The notes below the pieces were generated by a model, which was given only the letters and a program-made list of their open reading frames with translations, was not told the DNA's origin and did not search any database. This document shows positions 1 to 7,030 of a stretch of 7,140 nt of DNA, in pieces. The number at the start of each line of letters is the position of its first letter. Position 1 is the stretch's first letter. The position numbers and the translations under genes were made by a program. Source of the DNA: an uncultured Mycoplasmatota bacterium (lineage in GTDB: Bacteria; Bacillota_I; Bacilli_A; RF39; UBA660); NCBI GenBank assembly GCA_946491675.1, contig CAMLYN010000055.1, positions 1-7,140 of the forward strand, read 5' to 3'.

Positions 1-2782
1 TATCTTGTTTTTCTACAATATCAATAATTCTTTGATATAAATTATCAAATGAATTCTGACTAAAAATTTTATTATATTCATGTTCTACTGCATCATAACA
101 TTTGCAACCAATCGCATTGTTAAAGAATGTTAATAATAATTCATTTAATTTATTATTATCAAATGAATTTGAAAATTCAATTAATAATTTTTCACATTTT
201 TCATACTCTCTTTTAGCATATTTTAATCTATCAACAATTACTATAGGAATACCAAAATCAATTGATGCTTGTAAAGTATATTTATAATGTTCATTTATTG
301 ATGGATCAAAATTATTACTATTATTAATATCATCAACAAATAAAACTAAATAGTCAGGCATTCTCTTAAATGATAAATTTGACCTAGTTCTTCTTTCTAT
401 AACTATTTCATTATGTGTATGCCTAGTATTATCTATCATTTCGTTGGGAATCAAAAATCTATCTGGTGATATATTAGAAATTGAAAATTCACTATTATCA
501 GATCCAACATCATAATTTGCAGCTCTATAAATAGAACCACCTTCTAAATTTGAAAAACCTAAAACTACAGATTTTACTACTGCTGTTGCTATTTGATTAT
601 TTCCAATATAACTAGTACATATTCCGTGATTAGCAATCAAAGGAACTTCCCATTCTTCTTTAAAATCATCATGTTTACTTACTTGTGAATATGCATTTAA
701 AGCATGTATTAACATATTAAAATCATCATTCAAAATATAAAACTCTGGTGTTTTTCCTAAAACATCAAGATTTACTAAAGATCGAATATGTTCTAATTCA
801 TTTAATTTAGGATTATTATGTAATATTTCATTTAAACTATGCTTTTTATCTAATTTATATAATGTTTTATCATATTCCTTTATGTATTCATTTCGTATTA
901 CTGATTCCAAAAAAATTGGTGCATAAAAATCTGTTAATAAAAAATCTAAATTATTATAATAATTTATTAATTTATTTAAATCATCACAATCACTTATATC
1001 TTTTAATGATTTTAATATTAATTTTATTTCTTCATTAATATTACTATTTTCTAAACCATCAATGTTATAGCAATATCTTTGAATAATAAAATTAATATCT
1101 TTCATATCCAATCCAAGTTTTTCTTGAAAAAATGCTTCTTTTAATTGTTCATTTGTAATTGTTCCAGAAGTTATAAGTGATTCTATTTTTCGTCTATACT
1201 GTTGTTTAATTTTTTTTAAACTAGAATCTGTCAATTGATCTATATTGGTTATATCATATATATTATTTTTCATTTTTAGAATACATATTAAATTTTTTAA
1301 TTGTTCATCTGACAATTCAGTCTCATTAACACTTTTTATTAAATCTTCATATAATACTAGATTGTTTAAAACAATTACAATTATATATGACAAATCATAA
1401 TCATTATTAGTTAATAATTTGCTGATTTTAGAAAAAACTAATAATTGTTTTTCATTTAATTTTAAGATTTTCTCTTGAATAAATTGATAATTTCCTATTT
1501 TTTCAATAAATTCAATATCAAACACATTATATTGTTTACCTAATAATCTTAAATCTAGTGTTGAAAGAATTTCATTATTTTTATTAAATAAATAATTTAT
1601 TTTATATTCCATTTCTTCATAAGAACAATTTAATTTTTTTGAAAAAATATTAATTAAGTTTTTATTAAAAAGGCTTTTATCAAATGTTTTTATCAAATCA
1701 TATTTTTCTAATTCTATACACCTTTGTAAAAACAAACTTTTATCACGTAAACCTATTGGAACATTTTGCAAACTTTTAATATATTCTTGCGATAATTCTT
1801 TAATATTATTTTCAGTAAATGCCTCTTTTTTAAAATGACTAATTAACTCATATTTTTTTAATTCTATACATCTTTGTAAGAATAGACTTTTATTACGCAA
1901 ACCTATTGGAACATTTTGTAAACTTTTAATATATTCTTGCGATAATTTTTTAATATTATCTTCAGTAAATGCACCTTCTTCAAAATCATTTATTAAATCA
2001 TATCTTTTATATTCTATACATCCATGTAAAAATAGATTATTTTCTCGTAAACAAAATGGCACGCGTTTTAAATTTTTTATATATTTTTCTTCTTGTAATA
2101 TTTTTTTTATATTTTTTTCAGTAAATATTTCTTTATTAAAATAATCAATTAATTCATATTTTTCTAATTCTATGCATCTTTGTAAAAATAAACTATTACT
2201 ACGTAATTCATCCGGGATATTTTGTAAACTTCTAATATATTCTTCTTTGATTAAATATTTATTATATTTTTCTTCTTGTAATATTTTTTTATTATTATCT
2301 TCAGTAAATGCTTCTCCAGTAAAATATTTAAATAATTCATATTTTTTTAATTCTATACATCTTTGTAAGAATAGACTTTTATTACGCAAACCTATTGGAA
2401 CATTTTGTAAACTTTTAATATATTCTTGCGATAATTTTTTAATATTATCTTCAGTAAATGCACCTTCTTCAAAATCATTTATTAAATCATATCTTTTATA
2501 TTCTATACAATTCGTTAAAAGTTGACTATCAGTTTGTAATTTATATGGAATATAATCTATCATATCGTTTTTTAAAAAATATTCAAAAACTTCTGGGACA
2601 TCTAATCTATCTTCAAGATATTTACCATATTTTTCAACTAGATCTTTAGTAAAGATTTCTTTCGGTAAAGATTTAATTTCAGATTGACTCATTATTTTTT
2701 TATTTTTTAAATGAGAAATTAATCTTAATTTTAATATTTGATTTTTAGGCAAATTATAAAATTTTTTTATTACTTCAAACAT
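1..2782 (-). CDS. Large uncharacterised helical-repeat protein, 3' end beyond window
   Basis: I do not recognise a named family. The minus frame from ATG at 2782 is open for 927 codons to the window edge, so the protein is C-terminally incomplete. From the N terminus I see a degenerate repeat region (about residues 10-86), five repeats of roughly 50-61 residues (87-349) with a half unit (350-380), a long helical stretch rich in Asn, Lys, Ile and Leu (381-700), and a compact module (about 705-865) with motifs HGICTS, HTHNEIVIERR and FGIPIVIVDR. No signal peptide or membrane span is visible, suggesting a cytoplasmic protein. The start fits: ATG lies 15 bp after the smpB stop, and the GAAAGTGAT upstream can pair with the 3' end of 16S rRNA. 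The nearest in-frame upstream stop is the smpB TAA itself. It looks more AT-rich than rnr, with many poly-A/T runs, which suggests a lineage-specific or acquired gene. The repeats recall DUF4116-like helical repeats in style, but that is a weak comparison from memory. Confidence 0.85.
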   Translation of the reverse strand, partial: MFEVIKKFYNLPKNQILKLRLISHLKNKKIMSQSEIKSLPKEIFTKDLVEKYGKYLEDRLDVPEVFEYFLKNDMIDYIPYKLQTDSQLLTNCIEYKRYDLINDFEEGAFTEDNIKKLSQEYIKSLQNVPIGLRNKSLFLQRCIELKKYELFKYFTGEAFTEDNNKKILQEEKYNKYLIKEEYIRSLQNIPDELRSNSLFLQRCIELEKYELIDYFNKEIFTEKNIKKILQEEKYIKNLKRVPFCLRENNLFLHGCIEYKRYDLINDFEEGAFTEDNIKKLSQEYIKSLQNVPIGLRNKSLFLQRCIELKKYELISHFKKEAFTENNIKELSQEYIKSLQNVPIGLRDKSLFLQRCIELEKYDLIKTFDKSLFNKNLINIFSKKLNCSYEEMEYKINYLFNKNNEILSTLDLRLLGKQYNVFDIEFIEKIGNYQFIQEKILKLNEKQLLVFSKISKLLTNNDYDLSYIIVIVLNNLVLYEDLIKSVNETELSDEQLKNLICILKMKNNIYDITNIDQLTDSSLKKIKQQYRRKIESLITSGTITNEQLKEAFFQEKLGLDMKDINFIIQRYCYNIDGLENSNINEEIKLILKSLKDISDCDDLNKLINYYNNLDFLLTDFYAPIFLESVIRNEYIKEYDKTLYKLDKKHSLNEILHNNPKLNELEHIRSLVNLDVLGKTPEFYILNDDFNMLIHALNAYSQVSKHDDFKEEWEVPLIANHGICTSYIGNNQIATAVVKSVVLGFSNLEGGSIYRAANYDVGSDNSEFSISNISPDRFLIPNEMIDNTRHTHNEIVIERRTRSNLSFKRMPDYLVLFVDDINNSNNFDPSINEHYKYTLQASIDFGIPIVIVDRLKYAKREYEKCEKLLIEFSNSFDNNKLNELLLTFFNNAIGCKCYDAVEHEYNKIFSQNSFDNLYQRIIDIVEKQD
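188..670 (-). other. Compact C-terminal module of the large protein
   Basis: Residues about 705-865 differ in character from the low-complexity helical part before them. Visible landmarks are H719-G-I-C722-T-S-Y-I-G, a Gly/Asp-rich stretch ending D758-V-G-S-D762, N785-T-R-H-T-H790-N-E-I-V-I-E796-R-R, P809-D-Y-L-V-L-F, and G844-I-P-I-V-I-V-D-R followed by YAKRE. The last two motifs look like parallel beta strands joined by a helix, as in an alpha/beta fold. From memory this resembles a segment that recurs in large uncharacterised proteins of gut Bacilli and Clostridia. I cannot name a domain, and any enzymatic role is speculation. Confidence 0.5.
1848..2020 (-). repeat. 173-bp perfect direct repeat, copy 2
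   Basis: This segment is identical base for base to 2337-2509. The two copies are offset by 489 bp, exactly 163 codons, so the frame is kept. It encodes residues 255-312 of the large protein, i.e. most of repeat unit 4 and the start of unit 5. Both flanks diverge at once (C versus T just to the left; TCC versus ATT just to the right). Confidence 0.95.
2337..2509 (-). repeat. 173-bp perfect direct repeat, copy 1
   Basis: This segment is identical to 1848-2020 and encodes residues 92-149, most of repeat unit 1 and the start of unit 2. Identity at synonymous positions, next to clearly diverged sister units, implies a recent in-frame duplication or gene conversion rather than selection on protein sequence alone. 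Confidence 0.95.
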
Positions 2783-2785
2783 ATT

Positions 2786-2794
2786 ATCACTTTC
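2786..2794 (-). promoter_or_regulatory. Ribosome binding site of the large gene
   Basis: GAAAGTGAT sits three bases before ATG 2782. Only its GTGAT end matches the classical AGGAGGTGAT, so it is weaker than the sites of smpB and rnr. Translation may partly depend on ribosomes finishing smpB 15 bp upstream. Confidence 0.55.
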
Positions 2795-2797
2795 TTT

Positions 2798-3235
2798 TTA
2801 ATAGTTTTTTAAATCTTTAGCAACTTGTCTTTCTATATCTTTTTTCTTAATTGTTTCTCTTTTATCATAATTTTTTTTACCTTTAGCTAAACCTAATAAT
2901 ATTTTAGCTTTACTACCTTTAAAGTATAATTTTATGGGAACTAGAGTAAATCCTTCTAAATCTAATTTAGCTTTTAATTTTAATATTTCTTTTTTATGCA
3001 TTAATAATTTTCTTGTTCTTGTTTCTTCATGATTAAAAATATTACCTTGATCATACTTACTAATATGCATATTAAGAATAAATATTTCATTATTCTTAAT
3101 AATTGCATAACTATCCTTTAAATTACATTTGCCTAATCTTATTGATTTTATTTCTGTTCCAGTTAAAACAATTCCTACTTCAAAAGTATCAATTATTTCA
3201 TAGTCAAAATTAACTTTCCTGTTTAGTATCTCCAT
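2798..3235 (-). CDS. smpB: SsrA-binding protein SmpB
   Basis: SmpB binds the tRNA-like domain of tmRNA and delivers it to ribosomes stalled on mRNAs without a stop codon, starting trans-translation. The 145-residue product is near the usual 150-160. It shows the family motifs in order: GIVLTGTEIKSIR (21-33), NLKDSYA (38-44), LNMHISKYDQGN (54-65), TRTRKLL (72-78), LVPIKLYFK (98-106) and GLAKGKKNYDKRET (115-128). The basic C-terminal tail that forms a helix in the mRNA channel is present (about 124-145). The start at 3235 is supported by a strong GAGGTGAT site five bases upstream, inside rnr, which gives a 26-bp overlap with the rnr end and suggests coupled translation. The tmRNA gene ssrA is not in this window. 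Confidence 0.97.
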   Translation of the reverse strand: MEILNRKVNFDYEIIDTFEVGIVLTGTEIKSIRLGKCNLKDSYAIIKNNEIFILNMHISKYDQGNIFNHEETRTRKLLMHKKEILKLKAKLDLEGFTLVPIKLYFKGSKAKILLGLAKGKKNYDKRETIKKKDIERQVAKDLKNY

Positions 3236-5327
3236 CTTTAATCACCTCGAAGTCAATAGTTCTTTTTTCTTTGTCAGCGGCAATTACTCTTACTCTGACA
3301 CTATCGCCTAATCGATATCCACGTTTATCTTTGTTACCACGAATAGTAAAAGTAGTTTCATCGTAAGTATAATAATCACCTTTTAAACTATCTAGTCTTA
3401 CTAAGCCTTCAATCAAATTAGGTAATTCAACAAACATTCCAAAGTTCAAGACAGAACTAATTATACCATCAAATTCTTCACCAATATGATCCATCATGTA
3501 TTCTGCTTTTTTCATGTCATCTACAGCTCTTTCACATTCGATACTTCTTCTTTCCATATTAGATGTATGTTCAGCTACAAAAGGTAATTCTCTTTCATAA
3601 TAACTAATTGTATCATTATTAATATTATTATCAAACAAATAAGTATGTAACAAACGATGTACTGTTGTATCAGGATATCTTCTAATAGGTGAGGTAAAAT
3701 GGGTATAACATTTACTTGCTATTCCAAAATGGCCAATATTATTAGTATCATAAATAGCTTTTTGCATGCTTCTTAAAAGTAAAGCTGATAATAAGTGAAA
3801 TTCTTTTTTATCTTTTAATTGACTTAAAATATTTTGCATAGTTTTAGGGGTGATTTTTTTAGTATCTTCTTTAACCTTATAACCTAATATATTTAAAAAT
3901 CTCATAAAATTATTGATTTTTTCTTCATTTGGTTCACCATGAACACGATAAATAAAAGGTAATTCCATATAATAAACATGAGCAGCTACAGTTTCATTAG
4001 CAGCAATCATAAAGTCTTCAATTAACTTTTCACCAGTACCTCTATTTCTTAAAGTTACATCAATAGCTTTTCCTTTATCATCGACAATAATTTTAGATTC
4101 ATCAATATCAAAATCAATATATCCTCTATTTTCTTTGTTTTTTCTAAGTATTTTAGCTAATTCGGCCATCATTTTTAATTTATCAGCATATTCTTCATAA
4201 CCTTCAGGAATAATATTTTCTTCCAAAACTTGATTAACTTTTTTATAAGTCATTTGAATTCTTGATTTAATAACTGTTTGTAAGATATCATAATCAACCA
4301 CATTACCATTTTGATCGATTTCCATAATACATGATAAGGCTAAACGATCAACATTAGGATTTAATGAACAAATACCATTTGATAGTTTATGTGGTAACAT
4401 CGGAATTACTCTATCAGCTAAATAAACACTAGTGCCACGGTCAAAAGCTTCACTATCTAAAGCAGTATTAGGTCTAACATAATAACTAACATCAGCAATA
4501 TGAACGCCCAATTTATAATTGTTACCTATTTTCTCTATTGAAATTGCATCATCGATATCTTTTGTATCATCACCATCAATAGTGAAAATAATTTCATCTC
4601 TTAAATCAGTTCGATTAGTCAAATCTTTTTCCAGTACTTCATCAGGGATATTATCTAATTCTTGCATAACATTTTCACTAAAAGTATCAGGTATGCCCAT
4701 TTCATTAGTAATAGATAATATATCAACCCCAGGATCGTTTTTATGACCTAATATTTTTACTACTTCACCTTTATAATTGTTATCTTTTAATTTATTAGTT
4801 ATTTTAACTAAAACTTTATGACCTGCCATTGCTCCTAAAGTTTTTTTCTTATCGATTTCAATATTCAATTTAACGCGATCATCATCTAGTTTTAAAAAAG
4901 GTTTATTTTTAATATAATAAATTTCACCCACCATTTGTTTAAATTTACGGTCAACTATTTTTAAAATTCTACCTTCTAAATCAATTCCTTTAGGTGAAGT
5001 TATTTCAACGATTACTTTATCCCCATGGATTGCTCCATTCATATTAGTTGGAGGAATAAAGACATCTTCATCACCTTCAATATCGACAAAACCATAACCT
5101 TTTTTATTAGCAATCATCGTACCAATTTTTAAATGACTATTGGTGAACAATAAATAATTATCCTTTTTTGTACGATAAATTTTTAATTCATCTTCTAAGC
5201 GGTTTAGTTCTTTTAATAACTCTTTTAATTCATCAACACTACTAAATCCTAAAGCATCATTTATTTCAGTTACCGATAAAGCTTTATCAGTTTTAGTTAA
5301 TAGTTCTATAATCTTATCTTCTAACAT
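3210..5327 (-). CDS. rnr: Ribonuclease R (RNB-family 3'-5' exoribonuclease)
   Basis: RNase R degrades RNA processively from the 3' end and can pass through structured RNA. It acts in rRNA and mRNA quality control and in decay of mRNAs tagged by trans-translation. The 705-residue product has the full domain order: an N-terminal winged-helix segment (about 1-62), cold-shock domains (about 66-125 and 130-195, the first with GYGFVDIEGDEDVFIPP), the RNB catalytic domain (about 235-575) and an S1 domain (about 615-697, GIISSVLNFGMFVEL). The Mg-binding acidic cluster is intact in DGDDTKDIDDA, with D251, D257, D259 and D260 as the likely equivalents of E. coli D272, D278, D280 and D281. HFTSPIRRYPD (543-552) is also present. 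The protein stops soon after S1, without the long Lys-rich tail of E. coli RNase R, so it resembles the short forms of low-GC Gram-positives. The start has an AAGGAGGA site. It overlaps smpB by 26 bp. Confidence 0.97.
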   Translation of the reverse strand: MLEDKIIELLTKTDKALSVTEINDALGFSSVDELKELLKELNRLEDELKIYRTKKDNYLLFTNSHLKIGTMIANKKGYGFVDIEGDEDVFIPPTNMNGAIHGDKVIVEITSPKGIDLEGRILKIVDRKFKQMVGEIYYIKNKPFLKLDDDRVKLNIEIDKKKTLGAMAGHKVLVKITNKLKDNNYKGEVVKILGHKNDPGVDILSITNEMGIPDTFSENVMQELDNIPDEVLEKDLTNRTDLRDEIIFTIDGDDTKDIDDAISIEKIGNNYKLGVHIADVSYYVRPNTALDSEAFDRGTSVYLADRVIPMLPHKLSNGICSLNPNVDRLALSCIMEIDQNGNVVDYDILQTVIKSRIQMTYKKVNQVLEENIIPEGYEEYADKLKMMAELAKILRKNKENRGYIDFDIDESKIIVDDKGKAIDVTLRNRGTGEKLIEDFMIAANETVAAHVYYMELPFIYRVHGEPNEEKINNFMRFLNILGYKVKEDTKKITPKTMQNILSQLKDKKEFHLLSALLLRSMQKAIYDTNNIGHFGIASKCYTHFTSPIRRYPDTTVHRLLHTYLFDNNINNDTISYYERELPFVAEHTSNMERRSIECERAVDDMKKAEYMMDHIGEEFDGIISSVLNFGMFVELPNLIEGLVRLDSLKGDYYTYDETTFTIRGNKDKRGYRLGDSVRVRVIAADKEKRTIDFEVIKDGDTKQES
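3241..3248 (-). promoter_or_regulatory. Ribosome binding site of smpB
   Basis: GAGGTGAT lies five bases before ATG 3235 and within the last codons of rnr. It decides the smpB start and implies that the overlap between the two genes is real. Confidence 0.85.
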
Positions 5328-5330
5328 AAA

Positions 5331-5338
5331 TCCTCCTT
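5331..5338 (-). promoter_or_regulatory. Ribosome binding site of rnr, overlapping upstream stop codon
   Basis: AAGGAGGA is an almost full match to the anti-Shine-Dalgarno sequence, four bases before the rnr ATG when counted from GGAGG. Its first two As are the last bases of the TAA stop of the upstream membrane-protein gene. A terminating ribosome would cover the site, which fits translational coupling. Confidence 0.9.
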
Positions 5339-5897
5339 ATAAACTATCAATTATATATCTAATCAATAACTTTTTATTTTTATATTCAAACCAAAAACAC
5401 AAAATAAATATGACGTTACCAAATAAAGTTATAATAATATCTTTCATCGTATCATAAACCCCAGTCGCACTTCTTTGCATATCTTGATTAAATAAATTAT
5501 CAATGGCAAATTCTGTTATTTCCCAAACACCAGAACTAGCTAATGAGAATATAAAAATAAACAAACAATTGAATATGATATTTTTACTATTAAACATTTT
5601 TAATTTTATTAATATAAAAATAGCAAGCAATCCTGATAACATTCCCCAAATAAAATGAGAAAAATTATCAAACCAAGATGTTAATTTAAACAAATGTAAT
5701 TGACATCCTAAAAACAATGCGATAAACCCAAATAACATATATAATAAAGTTATTATTGGTTTAATTTTAAAAATAAATGGTATAACAATATATAAACTAA
5801 ACAGTAACAAAGTTATATCTTTATTATTTAAAGCAAAAAATACAGAAATAAAACATAAAACAAAAGCTATTACTACGTTTATTTTATTCAATTTCAT
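5337..5897 (-). CDS. YjdF/DUF2238-like integral membrane protein
   Basis: This is a 186-residue hydrophobic protein with about six membrane segments (roughly 7-22, 27-43, 46-66, 80-98, 106-122 and 153-171). Between them sit polar signatures typical of the YjdF/DUF2238 type: SWFDNFSHFIWG (74-85), GVWEITEFAIDNLF (123-136), and MQ followed by GVYDTMKD (146-153). The acidic and aromatic residues W125, E126, E129, D133, D149 and D153 lie near or in membrane segments and could bind a ligand or ion. The family has no firm function that I can state. The gene overlaps rmuC by 14 bp and is 9 bp from rnr, so it is co-transcribed, but nothing in the sequence links it to RNA decay. The start at 5897 has GGAGA six bases upstream. 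Family assignment is from motif memory. Confidence 0.75.
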   Translation of the reverse strand: MKLNKINVVIAFVLCFISVFFALNNKDITLLLFSLYIVIPFIFKIKPIITLLYMLFGFIALFLGCQLHLFKLTSWFDNFSHFIWGMLSGLLAIFILIKLKMFNSKNIIFNCLFIFIFSLASSGVWEITEFAIDNLFNQDMQRSATGVYDTMKDIIITLFGNVIFILCFWFEYKNKKLLIRYIIDSL

Positions 5898-6948
5898 CTA
5901 TTTTCTCCATTTCTACTTGATTAATTGCATTAAATCTTTTAGTTATTTTGTCAGTAGTTGTATGAATATCCTTAACATCTTTACTAACTGTTTCAATACT
6001 ACGATATAATTTATCCCATCTTTCTTTATATCTATTAAATTCACTACTTAATAATCTTAATTCATTATGAATAACAGTAGTATATTTATCTCTTTCTATA
6101 TTTTTCATAATAATTTGAATAGTTGTTAAAGTACTAATTAAAGTAGTAGGACTAGTTATCCACACTCTTTTTTTATAGGCATATTCAATAATATCAGAGT
6201 GATATGCATTAATCTCAGCAAAAATCGCTTCAGCTGGTAGAAAAAGAATTGCCTGATCACTAGTTACCCCATCAATAATATATTTACTACTAATGGCGTC
6301 AATATGTTTTTTCATATCATTTCTAAATAACTTTTCAGCTTGCTCTCTTAAACTAATATCTTTCTTTTTATCCACCATAATTTGGTAATGTTCTAAAGGA
6401 AATTTTGAATCAATAGCAATTAAACCTAAAGGAAGTGGTGCGAATAAAACACAATCAACAATCGTATCATTATTGAATTTATATTGCATTTGATATATTT
6501 TGTCATTGTCACCAAAAATATTATACATGATGTTTTTTAAATTAACTTCACCAAATATACCTCTTGTTTTTTTATCAGTTAAAACACTTTGTAAAGAGAT
6601 AATATCACTTGACAAATTATCTATTTTCTTTTGGGCTTCATCAATTTTTGACAATCTTTCTAAAACATTTGTAAAGGTTTTGTTAGTTTTTTCAAAGTTT
6701 TCATCTAGCCGTTCGTTAACTTTATTATTAATTAAAGTCAATTTATTGTCTAATTTATCATTTAATCTTTCAAAATCATTACCTAAATCTCTACTAAATG
6801 AAGATTTAAATTCGCCTATTTCTTTGACAACATTAGTTTCTAATTTTCCTAATCGTTCTGTAATATGCGACTCGTTGATGTTTTTTGTTAAAGCGAAAAT
6901 TGAAATAACTAATATTATTATTAACAAAACTATTATGATATATTCCAT
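5884..6948 (-). CDS. rmuC: RmuC-family DNA recombination/rearrangement protein
   Basis: RmuC proteins have a PD-(D/E)XK nuclease-like core and in E. coli limit inversion at short inverted repeats. The exact biochemical activity is not established. The 354-residue product has an N-terminal membrane anchor (about 3-20), a long coiled-coil region (about 25-125, heptad-like Leu/Ile spacing with many Lys, Glu and Asn), then the RmuC core. The core shows TRGIFGEVNLKNI (128-140), a nuclease-like segment with D165, D180 and K182 (IDSKFPLEHY), and the hallmark FLPAEAIFAEI (236-246) and RVWITSPTTL (261-270). A second coiled-coil part follows (about 300-350). It is somewhat shorter than E. coli RmuC, mostly in the flanking helices. 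ATG 6948 has GGTGA six bases upstream and a promoter immediately before. It is the first gene of the run. Confidence 0.93.
   Translation of the reverse strand: MEYIIIVLLIIILVISIFALTKNINESHITERLGKLETNVVKEIGEFKSSFSRDLGNDFERLNDKLDNKLTLINNKVNERLDENFEKTNKTFTNVLERLSKIDEAQKKIDNLSSDIISLQSVLTDKKTRGIFGEVNLKNIMYNIFGDNDKIYQMQYKFNNDTIVDCVLFAPLPLGLIAIDSKFPLEHYQIMVDKKKDISLREQAEKLFRNDMKKHIDAISSKYIIDGVTSDQAILFLPAEAIFAEINAYHSDIIEYAYKKRVWITSPTTLISTLTTIQIIMKNIERDKYTTVIHNELRLLSSEFNRYKERWDKLYRSIETVSKDVKDIHTTTDKITKRFNAINQVEMEKIDEIE
5904..5908 (-). promoter_or_regulatory. Ribosome binding site of the membrane-protein gene
   Basis: GGAGA lies six bases before ATG 5897, inside the rmuC coding end. It supports this start and the 14-bp overlap. 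Confidence 0.75.
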
Positions 6949-6954
6949 AGTAAT

Positions 6955-6959
6955 TCACC
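6955..6959 (-). promoter_or_regulatory. Ribosome binding site of rmuC
   Basis: GGTGA lies six bases before ATG 6948. It falls within the very short leader expected from the promoter immediately upstream. Confidence 0.65.
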
Positions 6960-6965
6960 ATTTTA

Positions 6966-6994
6966 ATTATACTATATCAAATAACAAAGGTCAA
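6966..6994 (-). promoter_or_regulatory. Sigma-A-type promoter of the rmuC-rnr-smpB run
   Basis: On the minus strand, TTGACC (6994-6989) and TATAAT (6971-6966) are separated by exactly 17 bp. This differs from the sigma-A consensus at one position only. The rmuC ATG is 17 bp downstream of the -10 box, so the leader would be about 10 bases and contain little beyond the ribosome binding site. No operator-like dyad is visible between the boxes and the gene. Confidence 0.85.
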
Positions 6995-7008
6995 ACAAAA
7001 ATACGAAA

Positions 7009-7030
7009 AAACTGCATACAAATGCAGTTT
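7009..7030 (-). terminator. Intrinsic terminator after the rhodanese-like gene
   Basis: AAACTGCAT and ATGCAGTTT form a perfect 9-bp stem with a 4-base loop (7018-7021). Read on the minus strand the stem runs into TTTTTT (7011-7006), then CG and TATTTTTG, as expected for an intrinsic terminator. The stem overlaps the stop codon of the rhodanese-like reading frame (7029-7031). The plus-strand side has only TTTATTTT, so the likely direction is minus. Confidence 0.8.

Larger units (their letters stand above)
1643..2524 (-). repeat. Intragenic array of ~50-residue helical repeats
   Basis: Within the large protein, units cover residues 87-136, 137-197, 198-249, 250-299 and 300-349, with a partial unit at 350-380. 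The shared pattern is LFLQRCIEL-x-KYELI-xx-F, then a (A/I)FTE-x-NIKK segment, then YIKSLQNVP-xx-LR-xx-S. Units 1, 4 and 5 are 50 residues and nearly alike. Units 2 and 3 share an ILQEEKY segment and are longer (61 and 52 residues). Residues 37-86 look like a decayed further unit. Alternating hydrophobic blocks predict two or three helices per unit, as in alpha-solenoid scaffolds that bind protein or RNA. The structural reading is inference. Confidence 0.9.

Noticed and set aside
102..287. Plus-strand open frame of 61 codons
   Set aside because: It is antisense to the distal module region of the large gene, with no ribosome binding site or recognisable product.
1643..2524. CRISPR array or insertion sequence suggested by repeated segments
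   Set aside because: The repeats are long, coding, in frame and adjacent, with no unique spacers. There are no inverted ends, transposase or target duplications.
2172..2649. Two overlapping plus-strand open frames with internal similarity
   Set aside because: They are antisense to the repeat array of the large minus-strand gene. Their internal repeats mirror that array, they lack ribosome binding sites, and the minus frame is far longer and better supported.
4519..4746. Plus-strand open frame of 75 codons
   Set aside because: It lies wholly opposite the RNase R catalytic domain, and its Ser/Ile-rich composition is that of an antisense shadow.
7009..7030. Dyad read as an operator for the rmuC promoter
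   Set aside because: It lies upstream of the -35 box, overlaps a stop codon and is followed by a T-tract on the minus strand, so a terminator explains it better.
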